From the NCBI GenBank assembly GCA_938084835.1, contig CALKER010000009.1:212760-276759 (forward strand): a DNA stretch of 64,000 nucleotides, written 5' to 3'. Numbering within the stretch: the stretch's first letter is position 1; the number at the start of each line of letters is the position of its first letter. Origin of the DNA: an uncultured Thermoguttaceae bacterium. GTDB lineage: Bacteria; Planctomycetota; Planctomycetia; Pirellulales; Thermoguttaceae. Positions 39,452-49,235 of the stretch are shown piece by piece. The translations under genes and the position numbers were made by a program. Below the pieces are notes generated by a model. It was given only the letters and a program-made list of their open reading frames with translations, did not search any database and was not told the origin of the DNA.

Positions 39452-40328
39452 ACACCTGGCATACCTACCAGGGCTGCATCCCGCAGAAGGGCCGAAATAG
39501 TTTCGGATTCCGTTGCGGGCTCGGCTTAGAAGCTGCATATCCTCCCAGAAGAGTTCAAATCCTGGCAGACGAGTTATATTCGGAACCGGCACCAACTGCC
39601 ACCGTTTTTTAACCAGGTTGACGACACACGCGGATGCTATCCCGATACGCAGGGTCGGCGGGTTCCGGCCGGATTCTGTCCAATAATCTGCAATAGTGTG
39701 TCGAGGTGTGAAAACAGAAGTTCAAAAATCCGGCAGCGTGCCTACGCACGTTGAGGGGCTGATATTTCTATTTGAAAATTCGAAGTTTCCAGGAATTCCC
39801 GTGGCAGTGATGGCTCCGCTTGCTCCCACACGGGGAGCCCGCGTCCGCCTCGTCAGCCCGATACGGAACCAACCGTCTTTAAGTGGCAGCCATTCCAGCC
39901 AGGCAATTAGCGGAAAAATGGCGGCTTTCCGAGCCTTTCACCTTTTCGGTGAAAATTGGCATGCCTTTTCTGGGTGGTAGGATGAAGCTTTCGTGGGTGG
40001 GAATTACCCGTATGCACCGGAACTGTGGCATTTTTCCCGCCGTTAGTAAACGCGCGTCCGGATCGGTAATTTGCACCGAAAATATTCCATAACTCTTGGA
40101 TTCCTAGATAGTTGCGTCGCCAAATACCCCGACAACTTTAGGCGAGGCGAACTTCCCCATGATTGCCTCGTGGGATTGCCTTCGGCGGAAAATTGTGGGG
40201 AGAAGTGAGTTTTTTTGTTAGCTTCGTGGTATCGTTTCCTGAAAGTTCTCGGCAAGTTCGGTAGCTGCCCCGCACGGGCTTACGGAGGGGGTAAGCCACG
40301 GCGGGGTTTAACTAGAGGGATTGCAGGA
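39452..40328. other. Spacer upstream of hemG with two hairpins
   Basis: No gene is supported. Hairpins are visible at 39936-39954 (TTTCACC / GGTGAAA) and, just before the hemG start, at 40268-40306. Confidence 0.5.
40268..40306 (+). promoter_or_regulatory. Structured hairpin in the hemG leader
   Basis: An outer stem CCCCGC (40268-40273) pairs with GCGGGG (40301-40306). A symmetric ACG/ACG internal loop follows, then an inner stem GGCTTAC (40277-40283) pairing with GTAAGCC (40291-40297). The apical loop is GGAGGGG. It ends 22 nt before the GTG start of hemG. The GGA in the loop resembles a CsrA-type contact, and csrA is in this window. A transcription-attenuation role is less likely because only TTT follows. 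Confidence 0.5.
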
Positions 40329-41813
40329 GTGGTTCGAATTGCAGTAATCGGCGGAGGAATCTCGGGCCTTTCGGCGGCTCATCGGTTGGTGGAACTTTCC
40401 CCCACGACAGAGGTACACGTGTTTGAGGCAACAAGTAGGCTTGGTGGGGTATTGGGTACGGTTCACGAAGACGGATACCAGGTGGAATGGAGTGCCGACA
40501 ACTTCATCACGATGTATCCGTGGGGGATTTCTCTCTGCCGACGTTTAGGACTGGAGGGGGAGCTCTCTCCCACCTGCCCGGAACACCGCCGTACTTTCGT
40601 CGTGCGGAGGGGCCGCCTCTACCACCTGCCGGACGGATTCCTGATGATGGCTCCGACCCGTCTGTGGCCCATGGCTGCTACGCCTCTTCTCAGCTTGTGG
40701 GGAAAAATGCGGGCAGCATGTGAGTATTTTGTTCCACCTCGTCGGGTTACAAGCGACGAAAGCGTAGCGAACTTTGTGCGACGAAGATTCGGGACAGAAG
40801 TTTTTGAACGTTTGGTCGAACCGTTGGTCAGCGGTGTCTATGCCGCGGATATGGAGCGGCTCAGCGTACTAGCCACGCTTCCCCGGTTTCGGGAAATGGA
40901 GCAAACCTATGGAAGTCTCCTCCGCGCTATGCGAAAGGAGCGATCTCGCCAACAAGCCCATGCCCGGGAAAGTGGTGCTCGTTACAGCATGTTTGTTACT
41001 CTCCGGGGAGGTATCAGTCAATTGATCCAGCGGCTGGCAGAGCGCCTGGCAGCCGATCGGGTGCACTTTGACCACCGGGTTGTCAAACTTGGGCTCGGGC
41101 CGTCCCGCTGGGAGGTGGTCACCCAATTGGGGAAAAGCGGAGAAACTAAACGGGAAATGTTCGACGCGGTGGTGGTAGCTGCCCCGGCACATCAGGCTGC
41201 CCGGCTCCTCGAGCCGCTGGATGGCGAGCTGGCTACTTTGCTCGCCAGCGTGCGCTATGAAGGTACAGCGATCCTTGCATTGGCATATGACCGCCAATCA
41301 GTGGGTCATCCTCTCAATGGTATGGGATGTGTGGTTCCAGCCGTCGAACGAAGCCCAATCCTCGCCGTAAGTTTCAGCAGCCAAAAATATCTTCATCGGG
41401 CACCGACTGGGAAAGTTCTCCTTCGCGTCTTTGTTGGCGGCGCGCGCAATCCCCAGCTAGCATCGCGGCCGCAAGAGGAGATCGAGCAGTTGGTTCTGCC
41501 AGAGCTTGCCCAACTCCTCCGGATTCGGGGCCAGCCCGAAAGGAAGTGGTTTTTCCCTTGGCCTACCAGCATGCCACAGTATGAGGTGGGACACCTGGGT
41601 CGCGTGGAGCGGATCCGCGCCCTTTTGAACAAATTCGGCGGGTTAGCTCTCGCGGGAAATGCTTACCAGGGTGTGGGCATTCCTCACTGTATTCATTCGG
41701 GCGAAGAGGCCGCCGAAAAAGTTCTCGCCTACCTTCAGCTGATTAACCCGCAGAAACTTTCTGACCAAGCCCCGCGTCAAGCCCCGGAAGTCACATCTGA
41801 TGTGAGCCCGTGA
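40329..41813 (+). CDS. hemG: Protoporphyrinogen oxidase (oxygen-dependent type)
   Basis: This FAD enzyme oxidises protoporphyrinogen IX to protoporphyrin IX (or, in the coproporphyrin pathway, coproporphyrinogen III) in haem synthesis. GTG 40329, preceded by AGAGGG at about ten bases, gives 494 residues, near the family norm. The FAD-binding GGGISG is at residues 8-13, with the partner acidic residue in HVFEATSRLGG. Further family blocks are VEWSADNFITMYPWG, FERLVEPLVSGVYAADMERLSV and the C-terminal flavin contact GLALAGNAYQGVGIPHCIHSGEEAAEKVL. A longer frame from 40215 would add 38 residues that overlap the leader hairpin and look non-coding. The gene stands alone on its strand. The symbol could equally be hemY or cgoX, since these share the fold. 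Confidence 0.93.
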   Translation: MVRIAVIGGGISGLSAAHRLVELSPTTEVHVFEATSRLGGVLGTVHEDGYQVEWSADNFITMYPWGISLCRRLGLEGELSPTCPEHRRTFVVRRGRLYHLPDGFLMMAPTRLWPMAATPLLSLWGKMRAACEYFVPPRRVTSDESVANFVRRRFGTEVFERLVEPLVSGVYAADMERLSVLATLPRFREMEQTYGSLLRAMRKERSRQQAHARESGARYSMFVTLRGGISQLIQRLAERLAADRVHFDHRVVKLGLGPSRWEVVTQLGKSGETKREMFDAVVVAAPAHQAARLLEPLDGELATLLASVRYEGTAILALAYDRQSVGHPLNGMGCVVPAVERSPILAVSFSSQKYLHRAPTGKVLLRVFVGGARNPQLASRPQEEIEQLVLPELAQLLRIRGQPERKWFFPWPTSMPQYEVGHLGRVERIRALLNKFGGLALAGNAYQGVGIPHCIHSGEEAAEKVLAYLQLINPQKLSDQAPRQAPEVTSDVSP

Positions 41814-42069
41814 TCGCGACTTTTCCCGCGCAAATAACTTGCCTTTTTCGATAAAAAAAGCGAGATCTCCCGAGACGATCCCGCCGAAATCGCAGTCGGC
41901 CACTTCTTGAGTCTCTATCGACGGAATGGTCCTCCGGCTTCGAACTATAAATGACTGGTCGGGCTCAATTTCCGGCCGATAATTAAGCCGGGGCTCAATC
42001 GAGGTCGCTCCCGCGTGACTTCTCTCTCGTTAAGCGAAAAGAGATTCGCCCCCACCCCACAATCGTCGT

Positions 42070-43092
42070 TCACTCCAGTGCGGCAAGAGCGGACAAGTGA
42101 CTGTGCGCAAGGCCACGCACCTGCTCGTGCGATTGGTAAGGCACATACACCAGTCGCATGACCATTTGATAGCGCTGCCCCACCTGGTACGGTTCGATAA
42201 AGTACTGAAAGTCCCAAGCAGGATTGCCCTGCCCTCCCCCGGAAGGTGATTGAGCAAACCAGACATGATCTTTCGGGCGAAAGACAAATAGCAGGGCCAT
42301 GCCCTTGGTTATTCCGAAGTACCATGGCTCCGCATACCGGTACGACGAGCGGTTGAACACAAGCGTTAGGGGGAAGGTCTCATCAAAGGTAAAAACACGG
42401 AGGTCGTGCACACCCGGGTGGGTGGAGGCCACTCCATGCCGCGGAGAGAAGGCCTTAATCCACCGAAGCTCGCCCGGCCTTGACTCCTCAATGCCCCAAA
42501 AATGGATGATCGTTGACTCCGGGCGGTCGATATAGCTTGCCCAGAAAAGGCCGATGTAACCCCGGCGGAAACTCCGCCCCCAGGGAATACATTCGACCGT
42601 CATCTGAAGAGCTCCATCTTCTAACACCTCGTAACGAAGAGCGCTTTCCAACTTCCAGGTTGGCGTGGGCGGCTGATATAACTCGACGGTATACCGATCG
42701 ATCACACGTAACTCCATCGGCGCCATGCGCGGTTCAAATAGGATCTTTCGCTCCTGTGTCGTACCATCGTGAATATGCTCGAAATTCAACCCGGCATAAG
42801 CGGGAACGAAGCAATTCTCCGGCCGCAGCCTGTGCTTCAGCGATCCCAACCCATGGTAGCCCGCCCGATGGCCGGGAAGCACCGAGTCGTCAATGCCATT
42901 GTTGTCTACGACGACGGCCTCGATGTCACCTCGAGTGAGAACCACATATTGTTGCTCCGCAATAGTGTAGGCAACATCCTTTCGAGAAAGAGTGGTTCGC
43001 GCCGGAGGCTCTTGAGCAGAGACTCTCACCATACAGAATACCACCTCCAGGATAAAGGCCGTCGCGTTGATAGCTACGGGAAATTTCTGCAT
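42070..43092 (-). CDS. Exported protein of unknown function, beta-rich
   Basis: The 340-residue protein begins with a signal peptide (MQKFPVAINATAFILEVVF, cleavage near SAQEPP). The mature part is beta-rich and aromatic: YVVLTRGDIEAVVVDN, YTVELYQPPTPTWKLESALRY, IGLFWASYIDRPESTIIHFWG, WYFGITKGMALLFVFRPKDH. It looks like one globular sandwich domain, perhaps of the aldose-epimerase or glycoside-binding fold type, but I cannot assign a family. It lies on the minus strand between hemG (convergent) and a beta-hydroxyacid dehydrogenase gene upstream, with a gap of 193 nt. ATG 43092 has no clear ribosome-binding site. Confidence 0.72.
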   Translation of the reverse strand: MQKFPVAINATAFILEVVFCMVRVSAQEPPARTTLSRKDVAYTIAEQQYVVLTRGDIEAVVVDNNGIDDSVLPGHRAGYHGLGSLKHRLRPENCFVPAYAGLNFEHIHDGTTQERKILFEPRMAPMELRVIDRYTVELYQPPTPTWKLESALRYEVLEDGALQMTVECIPWGRSFRRGYIGLFWASYIDRPESTIIHFWGIEESRPGELRWIKAFSPRHGVASTHPGVHDLRVFTFDETFPLTLVFNRSSYRYAEPWYFGITKGMALLFVFRPKDHVWFAQSPSGGGQGNPAWDFQYFIEPYQVGQRYQMVMRLVYVPYQSHEQVRGLAHSHLSALAALE

Positions 43093-43285
43093 GGATCTGC
43101 GCCCATCGTACCAAGCAAATAATTTGTGCGGCGTCTACTCGCTCCAGGCTTGTCAATCAAATCCGGGAGCCACTGAACGCGATTTTCATAGGCTTACCCT
43201 CCATGTGCCAGGCCTGTCCTTTCGTCGTCAACAGCAAGCGGCCGGCGAGAAGGACTCCCAGCTTCCTTAGCCAGACAAAGAGCTG

Positions 43286-44176
43286 CTATGCTAAACCGGC
43301 TTGACGCCTGATTTCCAGCACGATCGCCGTCCAATCCCAATCAGCGCGGCCCTGAGCCAGCGAAGCCAAATATCGATCGCGCAGCACCGCCAAAAAGGGC
43401 ATCGGTGTCGCCGAGGCATTTGCCAGCTGCGTCAACAGTTGGAGATCCTTCAAGCCCAATTGCAGGCGAAACAAAGGTGGGCGAAATTCGCCACTAAGAA
43501 TATGTTCCCCATAGCGACGGTAGATGAAGCAATCGAAAAGGAACTCGGCAATTGTGTCGAAAAAGAGCTTTGGCGACAGCCCGTTTTTCTCCACGAGTGT
43601 GAAAGCTTCGCCGAGAGATTCTACGACCGTAGCAATCAGGAAATTGGACGCCAACTTGGCGATGTGGGAAGCCTCGGGTGAATCACCCAGTTCCAAAACT
43701 TGACGACTGATGGCGGCCAGCACCGGCTTGACCCGCTCACGGGCCTGCGGCGGTCCCGAAAGGTAGTAGGTCTGCCTGCGGGCAGCCACGGCATCCGGCC
43801 GGCCCATCACCGGAGCTCCCACATAAATTCCACCCAACTTTTGGTGCCGCTCGGCCAACATACAAGCCGTTTGCGGTAGGATCGTACTCATCGACACGTG
43901 AATCCCTTCCGCACCAAGCCGGCGAAAGATCGTCTCGTCGGCAAAAATCTCGCACAGTGCCACATCGTCGGCTACGCAACTTATGAGCAACCCCCCGGGG
44001 AGTGCTGCCTCCGCCGGAGAGGCAGCCTCCACAGCCCCTTTCTCAAGCAAAGGCAAAATTTTCTCCCGGGTGCGGTTATACACGCGGACACGCCACCCGA
44101 GGGCAAGCCAATTTTCCACCATGGCTCGCCCCATTTGCCCAATGCCGATAAACCCAAGTTCTCTACAGTCGTTCAT
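43286..44176 (-). CDS. NAD(P)-dependent beta-hydroxyacid dehydrogenase
   Basis: The 296-residue protein belongs to the 3-hydroxyisobutyrate / tartronate-semialdehyde / glyoxylate reductase family. The dinucleotide-binding GIGQMG is at residues 11-16, and VYNRTREKILPLLEKGAV marks the NADP/NAD selectivity loop; the R in YNRT favours NADP. MSTILPQTACMLAER and YVGAPVMGRPDAVAARRQTYYLSGP are the substrate-site and cofactor-loop blocks. The catalytic lysine is in IAKLASNFLIATVVESLGEAFTL. Which acid it reduces or oxidises cannot be read from the sequence. ATG 44176 follows GGAGG at eight bases. An unknown exported protein gene lies downstream on the same strand. Confidence 0.92.
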   Translation of the reverse strand: MNDCRELGFIGIGQMGRAMVENWLALGWRVRVYNRTREKILPLLEKGAVEAASPAEAALPGGLLISCVADDVALCEIFADETIFRRLGAEGIHVSMSTILPQTACMLAERHQKLGGIYVGAPVMGRPDAVAARRQTYYLSGPPQARERVKPVLAAISRQVLELGDSPEASHIAKLASNFLIATVVESLGEAFTLVEKNGLSPKLFFDTIAEFLFDCFIYRRYGEHILSGEFRPPLFRLQLGLKDLQLLTQLANASATPMPFLAVLRDRYLASLAQGRADWDWTAIVLEIRRQAGLA

Positions 44177-44651
44177 CGATGCATCCTCCGCACGTCTTGC
44201 GAATGTCCTCTCCTAGGATCGCTACCCCTAATCTATGGGAGGTAACGGCAATTCCGCACAGAGCCATTAGGTCCGAGCAGATATCTCACCTGTCTCCCAG
44301 CAGAAAGCTCCGCAGTTTGGACAACAACGAAGCTACACGAGGCCGTGCCGCAAATCCGCAAAGGCCGGCAGCAAGGGCGGAAAGCCGGCGTCGTCTGTGT
44401 TGTGCGACCGATCCAAAGATCCGCCCGACGAATATCGCCCACTTTCCTGGGAATTGTTAGCACCGCTGGCAAAGTGGGGGAAATTTCCGACTGCCTTTGC
44501 GATACTGCGGAGTGATTTTTATATTTACCGTTTGTTGTCGCACAGTAACATACCTTGAGGGCATAGCACGAGAAGCTTCGGGCAAAATCCTAGGAAATCC
44601 AAACACTCGCACTCTAGGGAGTGGCCAGACTTTACTTCCGCGGAGGTCTTT
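44177..44651. other. Divergent spacer before xseB
   Basis: It lies between the divergent dehydrogenase gene and xseB and should hold both promoters. No gene or clear promoter pair was found. Confidence 0.5.
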
Positions 44652-44948
44652 ATGAACAAGGGGAAAAAGCCTTCCGATGTCAACGAGCTGACCTTCGAAC
44701 AGGCCCTCGCCGAAATTGAAGCGATCACTCGGGCTTTGGAGTCCGGTAATCTTACTCTGGAGGAAAGCTTAAAAATGTATGAACGTGGCATAGGACTGCT
44801 TCGGCGCTGTTACGAACTACTGCAGGACGCCGAAACCCGCGTAGAAATGCTGATGGGTGTTGACGAGAAAGGAAATCCCATCACCACCCTCTTCCCGACT
44901 GGCAAGGAACCCGATGGAGGAGGCGGCATGAGTCTCCAAAATGAATGA
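44652..44948 (+). CDS. xseB: Exodeoxyribonuclease VII small subunit
   Basis: XseB pairs with XseA to form the single-strand-specific nuclease ExoVII. The 98-residue protein carries the whole family signature: LTFEQALAEIEAITRALESG, NLTLEESLKMYERGIGLLRR, CYELLQDAETRVEML. The length is slightly above the usual 70-85 because of a short C-terminal tail (PTGKEPDGGGGMSLQNE). GGAGG lies five bases before ATG 44652. In many bacteria xseB sits next to xseA and ispA/dxs. Here xseA is not in the window, and ispA/dxs lie about 17 kb away on the other strand. Confidence 0.92.
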   Translation: MNKGKKPSDVNELTFEQALAEIEAITRALESGNLTLEESLKMYERGIGLLRRCYELLQDAETRVEMLMGVDEKGNPITTLFPTGKEPDGGGGMSLQNE

Positions 44949-45054
44949 GGCAACCGGCGGCGATTTCTCTCCCCGCGGCTTTCTCCACGATTGCCATTTT
45001 TGCCTGACGACTTGGCTTTTCCCCGCACCCAGCTATACCACAAAGGTGGCCTTA

Positions 45055-45101
45055 TTTTGTCGGGCTCACAACCCTTTGTTTTGTCCGGCTCACAACCCTT
45101 T
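45055..45101. repeat. Near-tandem direct repeat, 23 nt x2
   Basis: Copies at 45055-45077 and 45079-45101 (begin TTTTGTCGGGCTCACA and TTTTGTCCGGCTCACA) differ at one base, with a period of 24 nt. Confidence 0.92.
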
Positions 45102-45243
45102 CCACGCAAATTCCCAATTTTCACTAGCTTCTCTAAGCTTGACTGAATAACGCGCTGCTCAGACCGGTAAAAACTCGTACGCAAATGGTTGTGCTTTTCC
45201 CCCCTTGGGATGAGTTGTTTATCACCTGGCTTTTAGACAACGT

Positions 45244-45279
45244 TCTTTGTAACTTTCGATAACATCTTTGTAACTTTCG
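45244..45279. repeat. Direct repeat, 15 nt x2, exact
   Basis: TCTTTGTAACTTTCG occurs at 45244-45258 and 45265-45279, with a period of 21 nt. Confidence 0.92.
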
Positions 45280-45580
45280 CTAGGCCCGAGCGCCGGTCTC
45301 GTTTATCGGAAAAGAGGCCCCAAGACGAAGCTTGCCATCAAAAGCCGAGCGACCCCGGTCCAGTAGCAGGGCCATTAACGCTCTCTTGCCATTAATTTTG
45401 TTTGACACGGACAAAGTAACCCAAGGGTGTAGCCGTCACCCCAAAAAGCGGGGTCAAGTTTCACATCTAGAATGCCTCTTCCAATCACCGTAACTTGTCG
45501 ACGAGAACCCCCGAGAAATGACCAGTTTTGCACTGAAGAATGCTTCTCTGGCCTCGCTGTTTCGGCTTTCTAAACCTTCT

Positions 45581-45614
45581 AGTTACCTTCGACATGTAGT
45601 TGCCTTCGACATGT
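45581..45614. repeat. Tandem repeat, 17 nt x2
   Basis: AGTTACCTTCGACATGT at 45581-45597 is followed directly by AGTTGCCTTCGACATGT at 45598-45614, one mismatch. Confidence 0.92.
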
Positions 45615-46072
45615 GCCCCAACGATCAGGGTCTTCAGTCGTTCGGCTTGCGGTGGGCAAGCAAATGGTTCCCGCAATCGCCCCAGTCTCCAGCCCCCTTA
45701 CCAAACGTATCCCCCCGACCATAAATCTGCCGATAATTTTTTGGTTCAAACCTCCCGCCAAGGGGGCAAACACAGCCGGTTTTTTCGCCACGTACGCTGC
45801 CGGGAGTTGGCAAGATTTGTTGGATCCGGAACACCCACCGTATGCGTCGATGCGCCTTGCATTCCGGTACCCCAGACCCACCATCTGGTGGCATGATGGC
45901 GTCAGATGGAAGTAGTTTGACACAGCCTGAGGCGGTCGGAAGACAGAGGGCCTCACGTCCGCGGAAAATTCGAGTTTTTTTGTCCGTTTTCGCTCGTCGC
46001 GAGGGGTTAAGTTTATGGGAACTTGGGTGAAAGGCGCTATCGGCCAGGTTACCCGCTTCCAGGGGGCATTGC

Positions 46073-46651
46073 ATGAGCGAAACGACGCCCGAAAAACGCG
46101 CTAACGCTACTCAAAATCCTTCTGCGGGAGATTTAGTCCATCGGGCGGAAAGATTCGCCACCCTCTTGGGTCCAGTGCAGAGGAAATTGTTCCTGTACAT
46201 CCTTTCTCTAGCGGGCAACCCTGCTGATGCCGAGGACATTCTTCAAGAAACCAACCTGGTATTGTGGCGAAAGTTCGAGGAGTTTCGCGACGGGTCTGAC
46301 TTCACCGCTTGGGCCATTAAAGTGGCCTTCTTCGAAGTCCTGAAACATCGGGAGCGTTACAGTCGCCAGGGGCATCTTTTCACCGAGGCTACATTGGAGC
46401 TTTTGTCTTCGGATGCAGCCCAGGTGGTGCAAGAGGCAGACCACCGGCGGGAGGCACTGATTTATTGTTTGAGCAAGCTTCGGCCGGCAATTCGGAAGAT
46501 GATAGAGCTTCGTTATCAAGTGCAAGCGGATATCCGCGAGGTAGCAGAGGCGATGGGACGATCAATCGAGGCCACCCGGCGGGCCCTCCACCGGGCCCGG
46601 GTCGAGCTACTGAAGTGCATCCAAAAAAGACTAGAACAATTGCAAAAATAG
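46073..46651 (+). CDS. ECF-type RNA polymerase sigma factor (planctomycete type)
   Basis: ECF sigma factors direct RNA polymerase to the promoters of stress or envelope regulons. The 192-residue protein has region 2 in LFLYILSLAGNPADAEDILQ with the ADAEDILQETNLVLWRKF helix and TAWAIKVAFFEVLKHRER. Region 4 is in LSKLRPAIRKMIELRYQVQ and REVAEAMGRSIEATRRALHRARVELLKCI. This form matches the sigma-factor subfamily common in Rhodopirellula and Verrucomicrobium. AGGGGG lies seven bases before ATG 46073. A FecR/LamG membrane protein gene follows after 425 nt, a pairing in which the membrane protein could act as sensor or regulator of the sigma factor (inference). Confidence 0.93.
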   Translation: MSETTPEKRANATQNPSAGDLVHRAERFATLLGPVQRKLFLYILSLAGNPADAEDILQETNLVLWRKFEEFRDGSDFTAWAIKVAFFEVLKHRERYSRQGHLFTEATLELLSSDAAQVVQEADHRREALIYCLSKLRPAIRKMIELRYQVQADIREVAEAMGRSIEATRRALHRARVELLKCIQKRLEQLQK

Positions 46652-47076
46652 GAAAATATCAGGCTTTGACTTCGCAAGTCTTCATGTGCTGGGTTGCTTT
46701 GGTCCTTTGAGCTCCGTAAAAACCTCGCCAACCGGTGGATGCTTGCCCACCCGAACGGGCATAGCAGTTAAGCACCGGATAGAGCAAGAAATGGGTGAAT
46801 CGCTTTGCGAGATGACATTAATCAGGGCATTTTGAGGCCCCGCGTCGGTACGTAAGTGAAATACCGGATTTTAAGGCAGTGTTGGCGTCGGCAACGGATC
46901 TCGCGCCGGTACACGACTGGAATGCTGTGCGAGCTCGGGAGTAGGGAACCACGGGATTGAAGGCAGTTACTACCCAATTTCAACGAGGTGAGTTCCCCAT
47001 CGTGAGCGAGAATTTCCCGATTTACTCAACGTAACTGAGCATCCCTTTGAGATGGTTTACGTCGCAGGCAACACCG
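46652..47076. other. Spacer between sigma factor and FecR-like gene
   Basis: No gene is supported. Loosely similar segments occur at 46863-46883 and 46951-46970 (both contain AAGGCAGT). No hairpin terminator was found. Confidence 0.45.
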
Positions 47077-48924
47077 ATGAACGGGCAGCACGTTGATCCG
47101 GAGAAAATTTGGAAGCTTGCAGCTTTGGTCGCCGACGGCGGCTGGACGGAGGCTGACCGTGCCGAGTTAGAAAACCTCCTGCGGACCTCCGGGGAGGCCA
47201 GGCGACTTTACGCCGAATACATTCTGCTTCATGGGGAACTTTATTGGCACGCTGGTCTGAGCTCGCGAAGTAAGCCCCTTTTTTCACCAGTCGCCCAGGA
47301 TTTCCAGGATTTCCGCCCAGAAAAATTTGATGCCGCCCGCGCCATCCCAATTGGTGTCCCAGATGGCACTGAAAGCCCGTTTGAATTCGTTAGCGCAGAG
47401 GTGCCTAGACCCGGAGTTCGGATTCGCCAACCGCGACGCATCCTCGCCCTCACTGCGGGAGTGATCCTGACACTGGGCATTTGTCTTTTAGCCATCAACC
47501 TGTGGCGGTTCCCTGTGTCCCAGTCACAGAGTCCGATTGCTCTGGTCGAGATCTTCGAAACCGCGTCGGTTAGGCCGTCCGAAATACCAGATCGATCTAC
47601 AGAGGGGAGTCATATAAACCTAATGGAGGGTTCATATTTTAATCTTGAGGACGGCGTCGCCCAAATCACATTAGCCTCCGGGGCCTTAGCGATTTTGGAA
47701 GGGCCTGGAGGACTTCACGTGCTTGGGAAAGATGGATACCGCCTTGATAAAGGGATTCTGTCGCTTGTGTCAGGGGAGCGTGGGCGTAAGCCCGTGCGGA
47801 TAGTTACCCCTTTCGGCGAAGTTCGGGAAGTGGGGACAAGGTTCGCCATCCGGGCGGGATCCGAGGGCGGAGAAATCCACGTGTTTGAGGGGCAGGTGGA
47901 AATTCGCCTACGAGCGGGCTTTCAAAGGGAAGCTTTGGCCGGTGGAAATGCCGAGAGCTCGTGGCCTCCCGCGAGGTATCGGCTGCCCATTGTGCGGGAG
48001 GTTTCCAAGTTCTTCCAAGGTGGGCGGCAAGTTCTTGTGCTCCATGCCGGGGAAGCCCTTCATGTCATGTCGAGGCAGGATGGCGGTAGTTTCCGCATGA
48101 TTCGGGCCCAGCCCGCCAAATTTGTCCACCCGCTCGCGGGCCGGGGTGGAGTGGCGAGATGGCGGCATGCGGTGCTCTCGGAGCCCACCGTGCGACATTT
48201 GTGGAGCTTCGAAGGATGGACACCAGGCGAAAAGCTTCGCGACCGCAAAGGCAAACTCCACCTTCAGGAGGTCGTCATGTTCGAAGGGGCCGGCGGTGAG
48301 TCCGTAGGGTACGTAGAACAAGGGGCGGACCTCTCCTCGCGGGCGGTAAGATTTCATCGCGCTGGCCAGCGAGGGAATTGGCAGGGAGTTGCTCTCCAAA
48401 CCTATGACACGTTCCACCCGCCCGAAGCTTTTAGTGTGGAGCTTGTAGTGCGTTTCGACCGGCCGGACCGGGTTACTGCCGAGGATCTCTGTGTCCTTCT
48501 GGGGACCCGTCAGGGACCCGATCGATGCGGATTTCTTGCCGCAGCCGACGGTTGGGGGCAAGTGGGAATCATTCTCGATGCCAATCACCCTTGGTTGGAA
48601 ACACCGGTCCGGCTCACTCCGGGACAGTGGTATTTCCTAGCGCTCACCTTTCGCCGCGAGTGGCGGGACCATGGGGTGGGCACGGTTGTGGACTGGTATA
48701 TGGCACCGATTGGCGGACCGGCTCAACCGTTGACGCAAATTGTCTCCGGAGGATGGATCGCTGGATGGATTCCTCCGGGACAGCTAGGAATCGGAAAAGG
48801 CTTTGAAAAAAACGGTGCCCATGCCTACCCGTGGCCCGGAGCCGTTGATGAAATTGCCATTTTCGACGCGCCGCTTGACGAAGAGACAATTACCCGACAT
48901 TTTCAAGTGCTCCAGCGGAACTGA
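47077..48924 (+). CDS. FecR-like / LamG membrane protein
   Basis: From ATG 47077 the protein has 615 residues. The N-terminal cytoplasmic part (VDPEKIWKLAALVADGGWTEADRAELENLLR) resembles the start of anti-sigma-type FecR proteins. One transmembrane helix lies at about 122-143 (LALTAGVILTLGICLLAINLW). A FecR domain follows at about 193-280 (ITLASGALAILEGPGGLHV, RIVTPFGEVREVGTRFAI, IHVFEGQVEIR). The C-terminal 240 residues are a LamG/concanavalin-like domain (FHPPEAFSVELVVRFDRPDR, GQWYFLALTFRREW, PGAVDEIAIFDAPLDEETI). The protein could sense a carbohydrate outside and act on the sigma factor encoded upstream (inference; signal transmission is not proven). An in-frame TTG at 47047 would add ten residues. 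Confidence 0.88.
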   Translation: MNGQHVDPEKIWKLAALVADGGWTEADRAELENLLRTSGEARRLYAEYILLHGELYWHAGLSSRSKPLFSPVAQDFQDFRPEKFDAARAIPIGVPDGTESPFEFVSAEVPRPGVRIRQPRRILALTAGVILTLGICLLAINLWRFPVSQSQSPIALVEIFETASVRPSEIPDRSTEGSHINLMEGSYFNLEDGVAQITLASGALAILEGPGGLHVLGKDGYRLDKGILSLVSGERGRKPVRIVTPFGEVREVGTRFAIRAGSEGGEIHVFEGQVEIRLRAGFQREALAGGNAESSWPPARYRLPIVREVSKFFQGGRQVLVLHAGEALHVMSRQDGGSFRMIRAQPAKFVHPLAGRGGVARWRHAVLSEPTVRHLWSFEGWTPGEKLRDRKGKLHLQEVVMFEGAGGESVGYVEQGADLSSRAVRFHRAGQRGNWQGVALQTYDTFHPPEAFSVELVVRFDRPDRVTAEDLCVLLGTRQGPDRCGFLAAADGWGQVGIILDANHPWLETPVRLTPGQWYFLALTFRREWRDHGVGTVVDWYMAPIGGPAQPLTQIVSGGWIAGWIPPGQLGIGKGFEKNGAHAYPWPGAVDEIAIFDAPLDEETITRHFQVLQRN

Positions 48925-49235
48925 GCGCCCCCTGAAGACTAAAGCCGAAAACATCCCTGGCTGTGTCCATCAACGGTCGACTTCGCTTTGTGTCGAGCCA
49001 TCACGAAACGGCAAGAGCTTCCCCCGCAGCCTCGCTTGGCTAAGTAGGCAGATGGGAAAGAAATTCATCGTTTGGGCTCCGAAACACAACAAAGGTGAGG
49101 ACATCGGAGCACTGGGATACCGGAGGGGAATTTTCTCCGGTGTAAAAATGCGGTCGCCACTTTTTGGACGTGGAGACAGGTCCGGATGTAGAATGATGTA
49201 GGGTGCTTTCGGAATTTTTTATAGGAGCGTAACCC
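48925..49235. other. Spacer without recognised gene
   Basis: It lies between the FecR-like and DUF4159 genes on the same strand. No terminator-like hairpin or gene was seen. The ribosome-binding site of the next gene (AGGAG) is at its right end. Confidence 0.45.

Larger units (their letters stand above)
44949..46072. other. Long spacer with several near-tandem repeats
   Basis: No gene is supported. Three clear short duplications lie at 45055-45101, 45244-45279 and 45581-45614, and a small palindrome CCACCATCTGGTGG lies near 45880. The promoter of the sigma-factor gene should be at its right end. Confidence 0.5.
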
